Part shown: in pieces, positions 17,773-24,823 of the stretch
Position numbering within the stretch: the first letter of the stretch is position 1
How the letters are laid out: each line of letters starts with the position of its first letter
Source: Nostocales cyanobacterium LEGE 11386
GTDB lineage: Bacteria; Cyanobacteriota; Cyanobacteriia; Cyanobacteriales; Nostocaceae
NCBI GenBank assembly: GCA_015207155.1
Contig: JADEXK010000065.1
Location: 1 to 32,256 of the forward strand
Reading direction: 5' to 3'
DNA: 32,256 nucleotides
Program-made: the position numbers and the translations under genes
The notes under the pieces: generated by a model
Database searches by the model: none
What the model saw: the letters and a program-made list of their open reading frames with translations, nothing else
Told to the model about the DNA's origin: nothing

Positions 17773-18552
17773 TCAAAACTCACGCCGTGAGAAGATAAAA
17801 TTAGCGATCGCCAACAGCATGACACTGTAAAGTAAGCCATAACCTGCATTACTCATTAGTGCAGTGGTATCAGGTAACGCTAGCAAACCGTAAACAGCAT
17901 CATTTTTTAAATCTAATCGCGATAAATCTGGCAAGATCAAATACAAGCCTTGAGTGATGCTTTCCATCACGGGATTGCTGCTCAAGCGACCAAGTTTGAC
18001 TAAATCTGGAGTAATATTCCCCATTAGATACACTGCAAATGTTAAAGTGACCGCTAACAGGGAACTGGTAAAGACACCGAAAGCTATGGCCACAGCAGTG
18101 ATTAAAGATAACTGCAAGCATAGAAAAACTGCCGCAATCATAATGCTTGGTATTGAATGCGGAATATTCCCAATCTGCAAAAATACCAAATAAATTGTTG
18201 TCATGGCGGCGACAAGTACAGTCAGTACAGCTGATAAACCCAAAAATTTACCAGAAATAATTTCGCTGCGACTGATAGGCTTGGCAATTAACACCAAAAT
18301 AGTACGTTTATCAATTTCTTTGTTAACTAATCCCGTACCGATAAATATAGCCACAATTAAAGTCAGCATACTCATTGCTGCTATGCCAAAGTCTAAAAAC
18401 ATTTTATCTTCGGTTGTAGCGGCAAATTCGGGTAGTACGCGGAGAGCAACAGCCAGTATTAGCGCATAAAACCCGATAATATACAGGATGCGATCGCGTA
18501 CCATTTCCTGAAAGACATTCTTGGCAATTACTAAAACTCTACCGAAATTCAT
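17773..18552 (-). CDS. fraE: Filament integrity protein FraE, ABC-2-type permease
   Basis: 259 residues with about six transmembrane helices and the ABC-2 permease pattern: a cytoplasmic N-terminus (RVLVIAKNVFQEMVRDR), paired hydrophobic helices, and the loop NKEIDKRTILVLIAKPISRSE typical of this family. The length and its position as third gene after FraC- and FraD-like genes match fraE of Anabaena sp. PCC 7120, where it is required for filament integrity, septal communication and heterocyst function. It has no ATPase partner in this operon, so an ATP-binding subunit would have to come from elsewhere. It starts 44 bases after the fraD stop, so co-transcription is likely. No strong ribosome-binding site is visible. 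Confidence 0.88.
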   Translation of the reverse strand: MNFGRVLVIAKNVFQEMVRDRILYIIGFYALILAVALRVLPEFAATTEDKMFLDFGIAAMSMLTLIVAIFIGTGLVNKEIDKRTILVLIAKPISRSEIISGKFLGLSAVLTVLVAAMTTIYLVFLQIGNIPHSIPSIMIAAVFLCLQLSLITAVAIAFGVFTSSLLAVTLTFAVYLMGNITPDLVKLGRLSSNPVMESITQGLYLILPDLSRLDLKNDAVYGLLALPDTTALMSNAGYGLLYSVMLLAIANFIFSRREF

Positions 18553-18596
18553 AGCTGTTTATTTAATGATGAGTTATCTAGATTATTCCCTCATTT

Positions 18597-19628
18597 TTAC
18601 TGCTGTGGGGGTGGCGCACCAGCCATCAATTTACTGAGGCGATCGCATTCAATTTCTGCAACTGTATTTTTATCTTCTACTTGGCTAGTAGTAATGATGG
18701 CAGTTCTAGCGGATACTGCAATTGGTTCAATCCGACAAGATTTTTGTAGATAATACCCCTGTGAGTTAGAACTTGGCCCAGACCAAATACTTAGCAAGTC
18801 TAATCTATACCCAGATTTGATGTTAGATACACGCGGTTCAACACGCCATAATTCTTTTTCTTCAAGTTCTGCCAAATTTGCATTTATCACTTGATTCCCC
18901 AAAGTTTCTACTTGTTTTTTTGCATCTAGCAACCATTTTTCTACTTCTGACCATGGTCTTTTAGCTATTTGTTTTTCTACTATCGGTTGAATTTGTTCGA
19001 GGATTAAAACACCATTTTCTGGTATTTCTTTTGGCACTGCTCTACTCACCACAAAGGTACTACGCTGAAAATTATCTGCGAGGACACTGGGATACTGTGT
19101 TAACCATTTATCCATGACAAAATAGAACTGAATCCAGCAACTGATTAGCATACAGCTAGCCACCAAAATTATGATTTTTTCCCTAACTTCCGGTTTGGGA
19201 ATTTTGGCTTTTGCGTCGGTATCATTGCCTTCTATAAAATCAGGAATTGCCGTAATTAAAGCAGAAATTGTTGGCCATAGAACTATTGTTCTAGGGGTAA
19301 TTATATCCTCTTGATTACCAAAGGCAAATACACTGACTAAAAATCCGGTTATTACTGCTCCCACTGGCATAAAAGTACCAGGAACTCTTAAGGGGTCATC
19401 AGTGGTATACCAAGCTGTACCAGCAATTAAAAATAACCAACCTAAAAATGCAATTATGTTGCTGATATAACCAACAGCAAAATATGCAAGCGCCCAAGAA
19501 AACACACTTAAGTAAATAAATGTCTGCCAAGAATAGGCTTTAGGTGGAACTAATAATTTTTTAATTCCCTCATACAGCCCTCCCACAAATTTGAACAGTC
19601 CGAAGACATCTTTAAATAATGATTCCAT
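18597..19628 (-). CDS. fraD: Septal junction protein FraD
   Basis: 343 residues. Five predicted transmembrane helices lie at about 35-53, 55-73, 86-104, 113-131 and 151-171, followed by a large C-terminal extracytoplasmic part (172-343) with a heptad-rich, probably coiled-coil stretch at about 205-255 (ILEQIQPIVEKQ, EVEKWLLDAKKQVETL). This layout and length match FraD of Anabaena, an inner-membrane component of the septal-junction plug that connects neighbouring cells. The C-terminus is Pro/Gln-rich (GAPPPQQ). The ATG at 19628 is preceded by AAGG and GAG elements. It is the middle gene of the operon: 43 bases after fraC, 44 before fraE. The call rests on architecture plus operon order. Confidence 0.88.
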   Translation of the reverse strand: MESLFKDVFGLFKFVGGLYEGIKKLLVPPKAYSWQTFIYLSVFSWALAYFAVGYISNIIAFLGWLFLIAGTAWYTTDDPLRVPGTFMPVGAVITGFLVSVFAFGNQEDIITPRTIVLWPTISALITAIPDFIEGNDTDAKAKIPKPEVREKIIILVASCMLISCWIQFYFVMDKWLTQYPSVLADNFQRSTFVVSRAVPKEIPENGVLILEQIQPIVEKQIAKRPWSEVEKWLLDAKKQVETLGNQVINANLAELEEKELWRVEPRVSNIKSGYRLDLLSIWSGPSSNSQGYYLQKSCRIEPIAVSARTAIITTSQVEDKNTVAEIECDRLSKLMAGAPPPQQ

Positions 19629-19671
19629 ATCTCACACCTTGGTTTTATTAATCTGTATTGGATAATATCAA

Positions 19672-20223
19672 TTAACTCGTTCTTCTGCTAAGTAACAAAA
19701 TTATGCTAATGGCGCTGTAGCTTAGTGAATTCGCTATCAATACTGTAGTCACTAAATTTGTATTTTGTAGTCTAATAACACTGCTACGTCGCCATTTTAC
19801 CCGATTAGATTCTGGTGTACTGTCTACTGGTTTGATCAAGTCTTCATTTAAGGAAAACACGAGAAACTTGAGAATAAAGAACTTCATTAAAAATGTCATA
19901 AAGAAAATGATAAACGCAGCCAAAATCAAGATAGCTTGTGTACTTGACTCTCTAAATGTATTAAAAAATATGTAACTAATTAATTCCGATTTTAAATCTA
20001 CTGGTAATATTGGCTCTAAGAAAAAAAATATCAACCAACCAAAAGTGCTAGAAAAAAGATTAATAGATATGGCATAAAACATACTAGTTTTTTTGTCGAA
20101 TTTTAGCCTATTGTTAAAAACATACGCTTCTATGGGAATAGCAATCAGTAAAAACAAAAATTCAAACAAAATTGCACCAAGAGGCAAAATTCTAGGAATT
20201 GTAATATCTTCAAGTCCAAACAT
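19672..20223 (-). CDS. fraC: Filament integrity protein FraC
   Basis: 183 residues, an integral membrane protein with hydrophobic helices at about 13-36, 48-73, 95-123 and 157-179. Between the third and fourth is a charged cytoplasmic-type stretch (NEDLIKPVDSTPESNRVKWRR). Size, topology and position directly before FraD and FraE match fraC of Anabaena sp. PCC 7120, which localises to septa and is needed for long filaments and molecule exchange between cells. It is the first gene of the operon; the promoter should lie in 20224-20484, divergent from the CobO-like unit. There is no clear Shine-Dalgarno sequence before the ATG. Alone it is a generic small membrane protein; context makes the call. 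Confidence 0.86.
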   Translation of the reverse strand: MFGLEDITIPRILPLGAILFEFLFLLIAIPIEAYVFNNRLKFDKKTSMFYAISINLFSSTFGWLIFFFLEPILPVDLKSELISYIFFNTFRESSTQAILILAAFIIFFMTFLMKFFILKFLVFSLNEDLIKPVDSTPESNRVKWRRSSVIRLQNTNLVTTVLIANSLSYSAISIILLLSRRTS

Positions 20224-20484
20224 AAAGCGTCAATAGTAAGGGTTAACGTTGAGAGGATAAAGCCGTTATCACATAGGTTAGGACATTATTGATGCAAGAG
20301 AGCAATGAAGCAACTGGGTTTATACTCAGCACTCAGGAAGGAAGCACTTTGCTATAACTGGGATTCATGGGTTGGATGGTGGCAACGATACTGATTGTGA
20401 TGGTTGGTTACCATCTTGGTGTGCCAGTATACCCCCATTTATCCTGTTAATATATCCTGTCGGCCATTGTATGGAGGAACTGAA
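20224..20484. other. Divergent intergenic region between fraC and the CobO-like unit
   Basis: 261 bases. It carries copy 2 of the 20-base repeat (20331-20350) and a hairpin GATGGT/ACCATC (20399-20404 and 20410-20415, loop TGGTT). I looked for a cobalamin riboswitch ahead of the CobO-like gene and saw no B12-box-like segment. Promoter boxes cannot be placed confidently. Confidence 0.5.
20331..20350. repeat. 20-base repeat copy 2, upstream of fraC
   Basis: ACTCAGGAAGGAAGCACTTT, exactly matching 17752-17771. It is preceded by TACTCAGC, so the left part reads as a heptad-like ACTCAGC-ACTCAGG pair. It lies 107 bases beyond the fraC start codon. Confidence 0.8.
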
Positions 20485-20562
20485 ATGAGATTTTTTCTGG
20501 CTGATAGTACAAAACGTTCGGTAAAATTGAAGACTGCCACGTTACAGCTTTTCAAGAGATGA
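20485..20562 (+). CDS. Short leader ORF overlapping the CobO-like gene
   Basis: A 25-codon frame (starts MRFFLADSTK, ends LQLFKR) with an excellent ribosome-binding site, ggaggaac, a few bases before its ATG. Its TGA (20560-20562) overlaps the ATG of the next gene (20559-20561) as ATGA, the classical arrangement for translational coupling. The downstream ATG itself has no good Shine-Dalgarno sequence, so re-initiation by ribosomes finishing this frame is a reasonable inference. The peptide is basic and has no recognised motif; whether its sequence matters is unknown. It may be only a translated leader. Confidence 0.45.
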   Translation: MRFFLADSTKRSVKLKTATLQLFKR

Positions 20563-21695
20563 CAAGGAACGGCATCGGTATTCGCACGGCGCAAGTGCGT
20601 CCTGAACGGCTTACTGGTCAAATTCACGTCTATGATGGTGTGGGTAAAGGTAAGTCCCAAGCGGCTTTAGGAGTAGTTTTGCGCTCAATTGGCTTGGGAA
20701 TAAATACACCGAGCAATTCCAACCGCGTCTTACTGCTGCGGTTTTTAAAAGGGCCAGAACGTGATTATGACGAAGATGGCGCGATCGCAGCTTTGCAGCG
20801 CGGGTTCCCACATTTAATTGACCAAGTTCGCACTGGGAGAGCAGAATTTTTTGGGCCGGAAGAAATTACCTCTTTTGATCAAGAGGAGGCGGCGCGGGGT
20901 TGGGATGTAGCCAAAGGCGCAATCGCCTCTGGTTTATATTCAGTAGTGGTTTTGGATGAAATTAACCCTGTCTTGGATTTGGGTTTACTACCAGTAGATG
21001 AAGTAGTCCGGACATTAAAATCTAAACCTCAAGAATTAGAAATCATTGCTACCGGACGCGCCGCACCGCAAGATTTACTTGATATTGCGGATTTACACTC
21101 CGAAATGAAACCCCAAGACCACCCCACGGCAAAAGCCTTATTTCTGGAGGGGATTGAAATTTATACTGGCGCAGGTAAAGGCAAATCTACCAGTGCTTTA
21201 GGTAAAGCCTTACAGGCCATTGGTAGGGGAATCAATCACCCAGGTTCCACCCGCGTGTTAATTATGCAATGGCTCAAAGGTGGTAGTGGCTACACAGAAG
21301 ACGCGGCGATCGCTGCTTTGCAACAATCATATCCAGAGGTAGTAGATCATCAACGCTGCGGTCGAGATGCGATCGTTTGGCGTAACTCCCGACAAGAATT
21401 AGACTATGTAGAAGCCGAGAGGGGTTGGGAAATTGCCAAAACCGCGATCGCCTCTGGACTTTACAAAACAATTATTCTTGATGAACTTAATCCCACCGTT
21501 GACTTAGAACTACTTCCCGTTGAACCCATAGTCCAAGCCTTACTGCGCAAACCCCGCGATACCGAAATCATTATCACTGGTCGCTGCCAACAACAACCAG
21601 CTTACTTCGATTTAGCCAGCGTTCACTCCGAGGTATACTGCCACAAACACTATGCCAATCAAGGTGTAGAACCCAAACGCGGAGTCGATTTTTAA
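20559..21695 (+). CDS. Tandem CobO/BtuR-type P-loop protein (cob(I)alamin adenosyltransferase-like)
   Basis: 378 residues made of two homologous halves. Half 1 has P-loop GVGKGKS (27-33), VVVLDEINPVLDLGLLPVDE and IIATGR-LLDIADLHSEM. Half 2 has GAGKGKS (204-210), TIILDELNPTVDLELLPVE and IIITGR, with a CobA-like end RGVDF. Both match the CobO/BtuR family, whose single-domain members (about 200 residues) transfer adenosyl from ATP to cob(I)alamin. Here the duplicated domains could act like the two subunits of the normal dimer. Whether this protein adenosylates corrinoids is unproven. No cobalamin riboswitch or other cob gene is adjacent. Translation is probably coupled to the leader ORF (ATGA overlap). 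Confidence 0.87.
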   Translation: MTRNGIGIRTAQVRPERLTGQIHVYDGVGKGKSQAALGVVLRSIGLGINTPSNSNRVLLLRFLKGPERDYDEDGAIAALQRGFPHLIDQVRTGRAEFFGPEEITSFDQEEAARGWDVAKGAIASGLYSVVVLDEINPVLDLGLLPVDEVVRTLKSKPQELEIIATGRAAPQDLLDIADLHSEMKPQDHPTAKALFLEGIEIYTGAGKGKSTSALGKALQAIGRGINHPGSTRVLIMQWLKGGSGYTEDAAIAALQQSYPEVVDHQRCGRDAIVWRNSRQELDYVEAERGWEIAKTAIASGLYKTIILDELNPTVDLELLPVEPIVQALLRKPRDTEIIITGRCQQQPAYFDLASVHSEVYCHKHYANQGVEPKRGVDF

Positions 21696-21724
21696 GCCTG
21701 AAAGTGCAGAAATAATAATTAACA

Positions 21725-21841
21725 ATGGAAAATAACAATTTACTCGACTTAATCACAGGGGGACTAGCGATCGCTATTCTTGTTGGTGGAATGCTAATGA
21801 TGTTTACTACCGTATTCACCACCAAAAAAGGCAGGAAATAG
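21725..21841 (+). CDS. Small single-pass membrane protein (38 residues)
   Basis: A 38-residue frame: a polar start (MENNNLLDLI), one hydrophobic helix (GGLAIAILVGGMLMMF), then a Thr-rich turn and a basic end (TKKGRK). This is the layout of small thylakoid-complex subunits, but I do not recognise it as PetG, PetL, PetM, PetN, a known Psb or Psa peptide, or an Ndh subunit. It begins 29 bases after the CobO-like stop on the same strand and has only a weak upstream ribosome-binding element. The positive end suggests N-out/C-in insertion by the positive-inside rule. The coding call rests on the clean hydrophobic-basic pattern. Confidence 0.55.
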   Translation: MENNNLLDLITGGLAIAILVGGMLMMFTTVFTTKKGRK

Positions 21842-21842
21842 T

Positions 21843-21908
21843 GAGATGAGGGGGATGAGGGAGAAAATGACTGGCTTGTCCCCTTGTCCCCACTCCCTAC
21901 TCCCTTTC
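21843..21908. repeat. Purine-rich low-complexity repeat reaching into the GT39 gene end
   Basis: On the plus strand, GATGAGGG units are followed by cttgtccccttgtcccc and ctccctactccc. On the minus strand this reads as GGGAGTAGGGAGT and repeated GGGGACAA units, a repeat type common in Nostoc intergenic regions. The stop codon of the glycosyltransferase at 21897 (TAG) lies inside a GGGAGTAGGGAG block, so its last codons derive from the repeat. Confidence 0.6.
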
Positions 21909-23540
21909 TTCAAGTTGAATCAACTGATGTTGTTGCACAGTTCCCAAAACGCGGTGAGATGTAGTTAATTCCCCCGCCTGGTTTGCAGAGATCCAAGCAT
22001 AGCTAGAAGCTGGTAATTCTGAAATAGACTCTACTTGTTCACCGTGAACGGGAGTGTAAAAATTGAGTAATACCCCAGTTTTACCGCCTACTTGCACAAA
22101 GTAAATTGGATGAGTTTGCAGAATAGAGGCGATCGCAGGCTGTTGAATAAAAGTTTTAATATCAGGGTTATAGTCACCTAATAAGCCTAGGCTACCAGCA
22201 GCAGCCAAAGCCAGCCAGCAGGGAATTAACCAACCCGCCAGCCAGTAACGAGCTGTGAAAAACTTCTGCTGGAAGTGGTGATGACTAATCCACACCACAG
22301 GTAAAATTAACCAACCTAAACCCATAATTAAGCCAACAGTTGCATACTTGCGAATGTCAACATCACCCCAAACAAAAGCGACTATACCCCCAAGCACCAG
22401 TAAAATACCTAATAATCCCAAACCATAACTGAGGTAACGCGGAATTTTTCTAAAATGGTGATTGATTAATGTTTTTCTTTCCCCCATTTCCCCATCTCTA
22501 TAAATTCTCCCCAAGCAATCTAAACCCACAGCCGCTAACAAAGCTATAAAGGGATAAAGACAAAGACTATAGTGAGACAAACGAGTCGAGAAAAGACTCA
22601 GTTCAGCAAATAGCACTAAAGGAAAACCAACTAAGATCAAATGGTATCGAGGAAGGGGACGACGCCATGCCAAAATCAAGCCGAAAAGACTAAAAAAGAA
22701 CCAAGGAAACGCTTTAACTGGAACATTCCAGAAATAAAATATTACTCCATTTCCACCACGCTCACTTGACCCCAATTGAAAAACAAATCTCAATAATTCC
22801 TGATAACTATCATTGCCGTAGCGCAGCCAGCTGAGCCACAGCCAACCGAAAGTAGGAATTAAACCAACTACAAAACCTAAATATAAAGTTGGGTTGATCA
22901 GATGACGATGACGGCGATGCTCCCAAATTAAATAAGGTGATAAAGCCATAATTGGTAAAAAAATCATAAAGCTTCTGACTAAGAAGCCTAAACCTAAACT
23001 TAAGCCGGCAATAAAGCTCCAAAAATAGCGATATTTAGGATATAATTCAGCTTTTAGAAAAGACAAAATAGCTAAAAGTACCAAAAAAATCATCGGGACA
23101 TCTGGTGTACCCAAGCGACAATATTGCAACCAGAGAAACTGCACACTCAAAATTGCTGCTGCTAGCCAAGCTAATTTTTTATTTAGCAGGATTTTACCGA
23201 TTTCATATATTAATAATATGCTCAAAATACCAGTAATCATGCTAGGTAATCTGACACTAGTTTCACTAATACCAAATAGCTGATAGGAAATGCCAATTAG
23301 CCAATAAGGACCAGGAGTTTTATGATGGACAGTCCCCCAAGGAGCAATCCAATCACCAGATTCAAACATCACGCGCGATCGCCGAGCATAAAGCCCTTCA
23401 TCATGCGCCATTAAGCTATTATCCCCAGAATTGAATAGCAATAAGGGCAGTAGCCAAACTAGTAAACTGATGTGGGGAAACACCGCCGATAGACGTATTT
23501 GCCGCCAAACAGGTTGCAAGAAATGTAGTTTGTATATCAT
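21897..23540 (-). CDS. Glycosyltransferase family 39-type membrane protein (ArnT/PMT-like)
   Basis: 547 residues with about a dozen hydrophobic segments. The first extracytoplasmic loop carries D47-E48 in AHDEGLYA and the later HHKTPGPYW motif, both typical of ArnT- and PMT-like GT-C enzymes that use polyprenyl-phosphate sugar donors at the membrane. A soluble C-terminal tail of about 90 residues follows the last helix. The acceptor (lipid, glycan or protein) cannot be told from sequence. The extreme C-terminus and stop codon fall in a purine-rich repeat (21843-21908). No good ribosome-binding site precedes the ATG at 23540. The neighbouring GT8 gene on the same strand is separated by about 100 bases of repeats, so co-transcription is uncertain. 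Confidence 0.9.
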   Translation of the reverse strand: MIYKLHFLQPVWRQIRLSAVFPHISLLVWLLPLLLFNSGDNSLMAHDEGLYARRSRVMFESGDWIAPWGTVHHKTPGPYWLIGISYQLFGISETSVRLPSMITGILSILLIYEIGKILLNKKLAWLAAAILSVQFLWLQYCRLGTPDVPMIFLVLLAILSFLKAELYPKYRYFWSFIAGLSLGLGFLVRSFMIFLPIMALSPYLIWEHRRHRHLINPTLYLGFVVGLIPTFGWLWLSWLRYGNDSYQELLRFVFQLGSSERGGNGVIFYFWNVPVKAFPWFFFSLFGLILAWRRPLPRYHLILVGFPLVLFAELSLFSTRLSHYSLCLYPFIALLAAVGLDCLGRIYRDGEMGERKTLINHHFRKIPRYLSYGLGLLGILLVLGGIVAFVWGDVDIRKYATVGLIMGLGWLILPVVWISHHHFQQKFFTARYWLAGWLIPCWLALAAAGSLGLLGDYNPDIKTFIQQPAIASILQTHPIYFVQVGGKTGVLLNFYTPVHGEQVESISELPASSYAWISANQAGELTTSHRVLGTVQQHQLIQLEERE

Positions 23541-23552
23541 TGAATTGATAAT

Positions 23553-23603
23553 ATTAGTTATTAGTCATTAGTCCTTGGTCATTAGTCATTAGTACTAATG
23601 ACT
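23553..23603. repeat. Heptanucleotide STRR-type repeat with perfect palindrome
   Basis: Six consecutive 7-mers run from 23553 to 23594: ATTAGTT, ATTAGTC, ATTAGTC, CTTGGTC, ATTAGTC, ATTAGTA. The end merges into the perfect 20-base palindrome AGTCATTAGTACTAATGACT (23584-23603). Short tandem heptamers of this kind (STRR sequences) are known in heterocystous cyanobacteria. A related four-unit array is at 30310-30337. Confidence 0.85.
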
Positions 23604-23608
23604 CGAAA

Positions 23609-23630
23609 TCCCCGTACTCTAGCCGGGGGA
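23609..23630 (-). terminator. GC hairpin downstream of the GT8 gene
   Basis: CCCCG (23610-23614) pairs with CGGGG (23624-23628) around a 9-base loop; adding the outer T/A pair needs one bulged G. It lies 14 bases past the GT8 stop codon and could terminate that gene. Hairpins of this look also occur at ends of IS200/IS605-type elements in cyanobacteria, so a transposon-end remnant is an alternative. Confidence 0.45.
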
Positions 23631-23643
23631 TGATTTAAAAATT

Positions 23644-24507
23644 TTACTTATTTTTACTTGACTTTTTCAAGTTTTGTAGCTGTTTGAAAAGTGCCTTAAT
23701 TGCAGATAAAACTTGTTTGGAATTCTTAGGTATTTCTGGACTACAATTTGACCAAGGTGATTTTCTTAAGTATGACCAGTAAAGCTCTTTCTCGGAACTA
23801 ATACACCAGCCATGCCACGGTTTTAAAGAACCAGTAAAGTGAACTACAATTGATTGGTCATTAGCCTGGGAATGACCCTCATATAAATCAACTAATGAAT
23901 TCCATTTTTGATCTAAATTCAGAAATTGACCATCAATCACTTTATTTAAGGCATCTTGATCCCATAACTTGATCATGTGAGGATAATTGCGAATAAAATC
24001 AATACATTGCTTACCGATATTCATGTTGCGCCAATTTTCTAAGTTAATCAACATGACACCTGAGTTGAAATAGTAGTTATTATTAAGTTCCAGCCTTTTT
24101 TTTGTGGTAACCACTTTCTTGCCATGAGCTGCAACTATATAATTTGATATATCATAACTATATAGCTCCAGAATTGAACCATTAACAATTAAATCTGAAT
24201 CAAGATAAAGTATTTTACTGAGATGATTTGGGAGAATATCAGGAGCTAATAATCTATAATATGCAGCAGAAGATATATGTTCAGAAACTTTTAAGTTTGC
24301 AACTTCTCTATCTTCAACTTCATAAATTAAAAAATCAATTTTAGCTTTTGTTTTGAGTTGGTCAATTTTTTGTTTAAAGCTACTAGTTATTTTTTTGGTA
24401 ATTATATGGACTTTTGTTAAATTTTCCAGGTTATTCAATATCAAGGAAGTTACCGCTACACCAAAGTGTTGTTCATACTTGCCATCAAAACAAAACAAAA
24501 CTTCCAT
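23644..24507 (-). CDS. Glycosyltransferase family 8 (LgtC/GlgA-like fold)
   Basis: 287 residues with the GT8 signature set: N-terminal nucleotide-binding strand (EVLFCFDGKYEQHFGVAVTS), D103-S-D105 metal-binding DxD in ILYLDSDLIVNGS, FNSGVMLINLENWR, KLWDQDALN, and HFTGSLKPWHGW (HxxGxxKPW). Such enzymes transfer a hexose, usually galactose or glucose from UDP-sugar, with retention of configuration, often onto lipopolysaccharide or exopolysaccharide. There is no membrane helix; the C-terminus is Lys-rich and may touch the membrane. AAGGAAT before the ATG serves as ribosome-binding site. Base composition is visibly more AT-rich than the neighbouring GT39 gene, which hints at acquisition by transfer. 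Confidence 0.92.
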   Translation of the reverse strand: MEVLFCFDGKYEQHFGVAVTSLILNNLENLTKVHIITKKITSSFKQKIDQLKTKAKIDFLIYEVEDREVANLKVSEHISSAAYYRLLAPDILPNHLSKILYLDSDLIVNGSILELYSYDISNYIVAAHGKKVVTTKKRLELNNNYYFNSGVMLINLENWRNMNIGKQCIDFIRNYPHMIKLWDQDALNKVIDGQFLNLDQKWNSLVDLYEGHSQANDQSIVVHFTGSLKPWHGWCISSEKELYWSYLRKSPWSNCSPEIPKNSKQVLSAIKALFKQLQNLKKSSKNK

Positions 24508-24643
24508 ATTCTTATTCCTTAAGTTTTATAATCTAAGTATTTTCTAGTAAAAATATTGTGACTGATTAACCATAGCAAATGCTAACTTGACTTGTCAGGA
24601 ATAGTTCAAAGTCTTATTTTGCAAAAAAGTTAAGTAAAACTAA

Positions 24644-24799
24644 ACTAAGCTCAACTTTATCCACTTACCTCATGGTAAACCCATAGGCTGGAACCCATAT
24701 TTATCAAGGCTTTGAACTTTTTAAAGTTCCCAGTTCAGGATTGAAAGCTTTGAGAAATAATGTTCTGGAACCGTTTGACTGGATAAAGTCGAGCTTAGT
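24644..24799. mobile_element. 156-bp MITE-like element with 20-base terminal inverted repeats
   Basis: The left end ACTAAGCTCAACTTTATCCA (24644-24663) and right end TGGATAAAGTCGAGCTTAGT (24780-24799) are inverted repeats matching at 19 of 20 positions. The inner 116 bases have no ORF but contain a GAACTTT/AAAGTTC hairpin (24714-24729) and two CTGGAACC words. This form fits a non-autonomous miniature element, although I see no clear target-site duplication. It lies in the gap between GT8 and ho1, on the 3' side of ho1, so it could also fold as the ho1 3' UTR. Confidence 0.5.
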
Positions 24800-24823
24800 A
24801 TTTTGATTTTGAGTGTTGGCTTT

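Noticed and set aside
20224..20484. Cobalamin riboswitch ahead of the CobO-like gene
   Set aside because: No B12-box-like conserved segment or the expected long multi-stem layout was visible in the available bases; only a 6-base-pair hairpin.
23553..23603. CRISPR array
   Set aside because: The repeats are contiguous 7-mers with no spacers, as in STRR sequences, and there are no cas genes.
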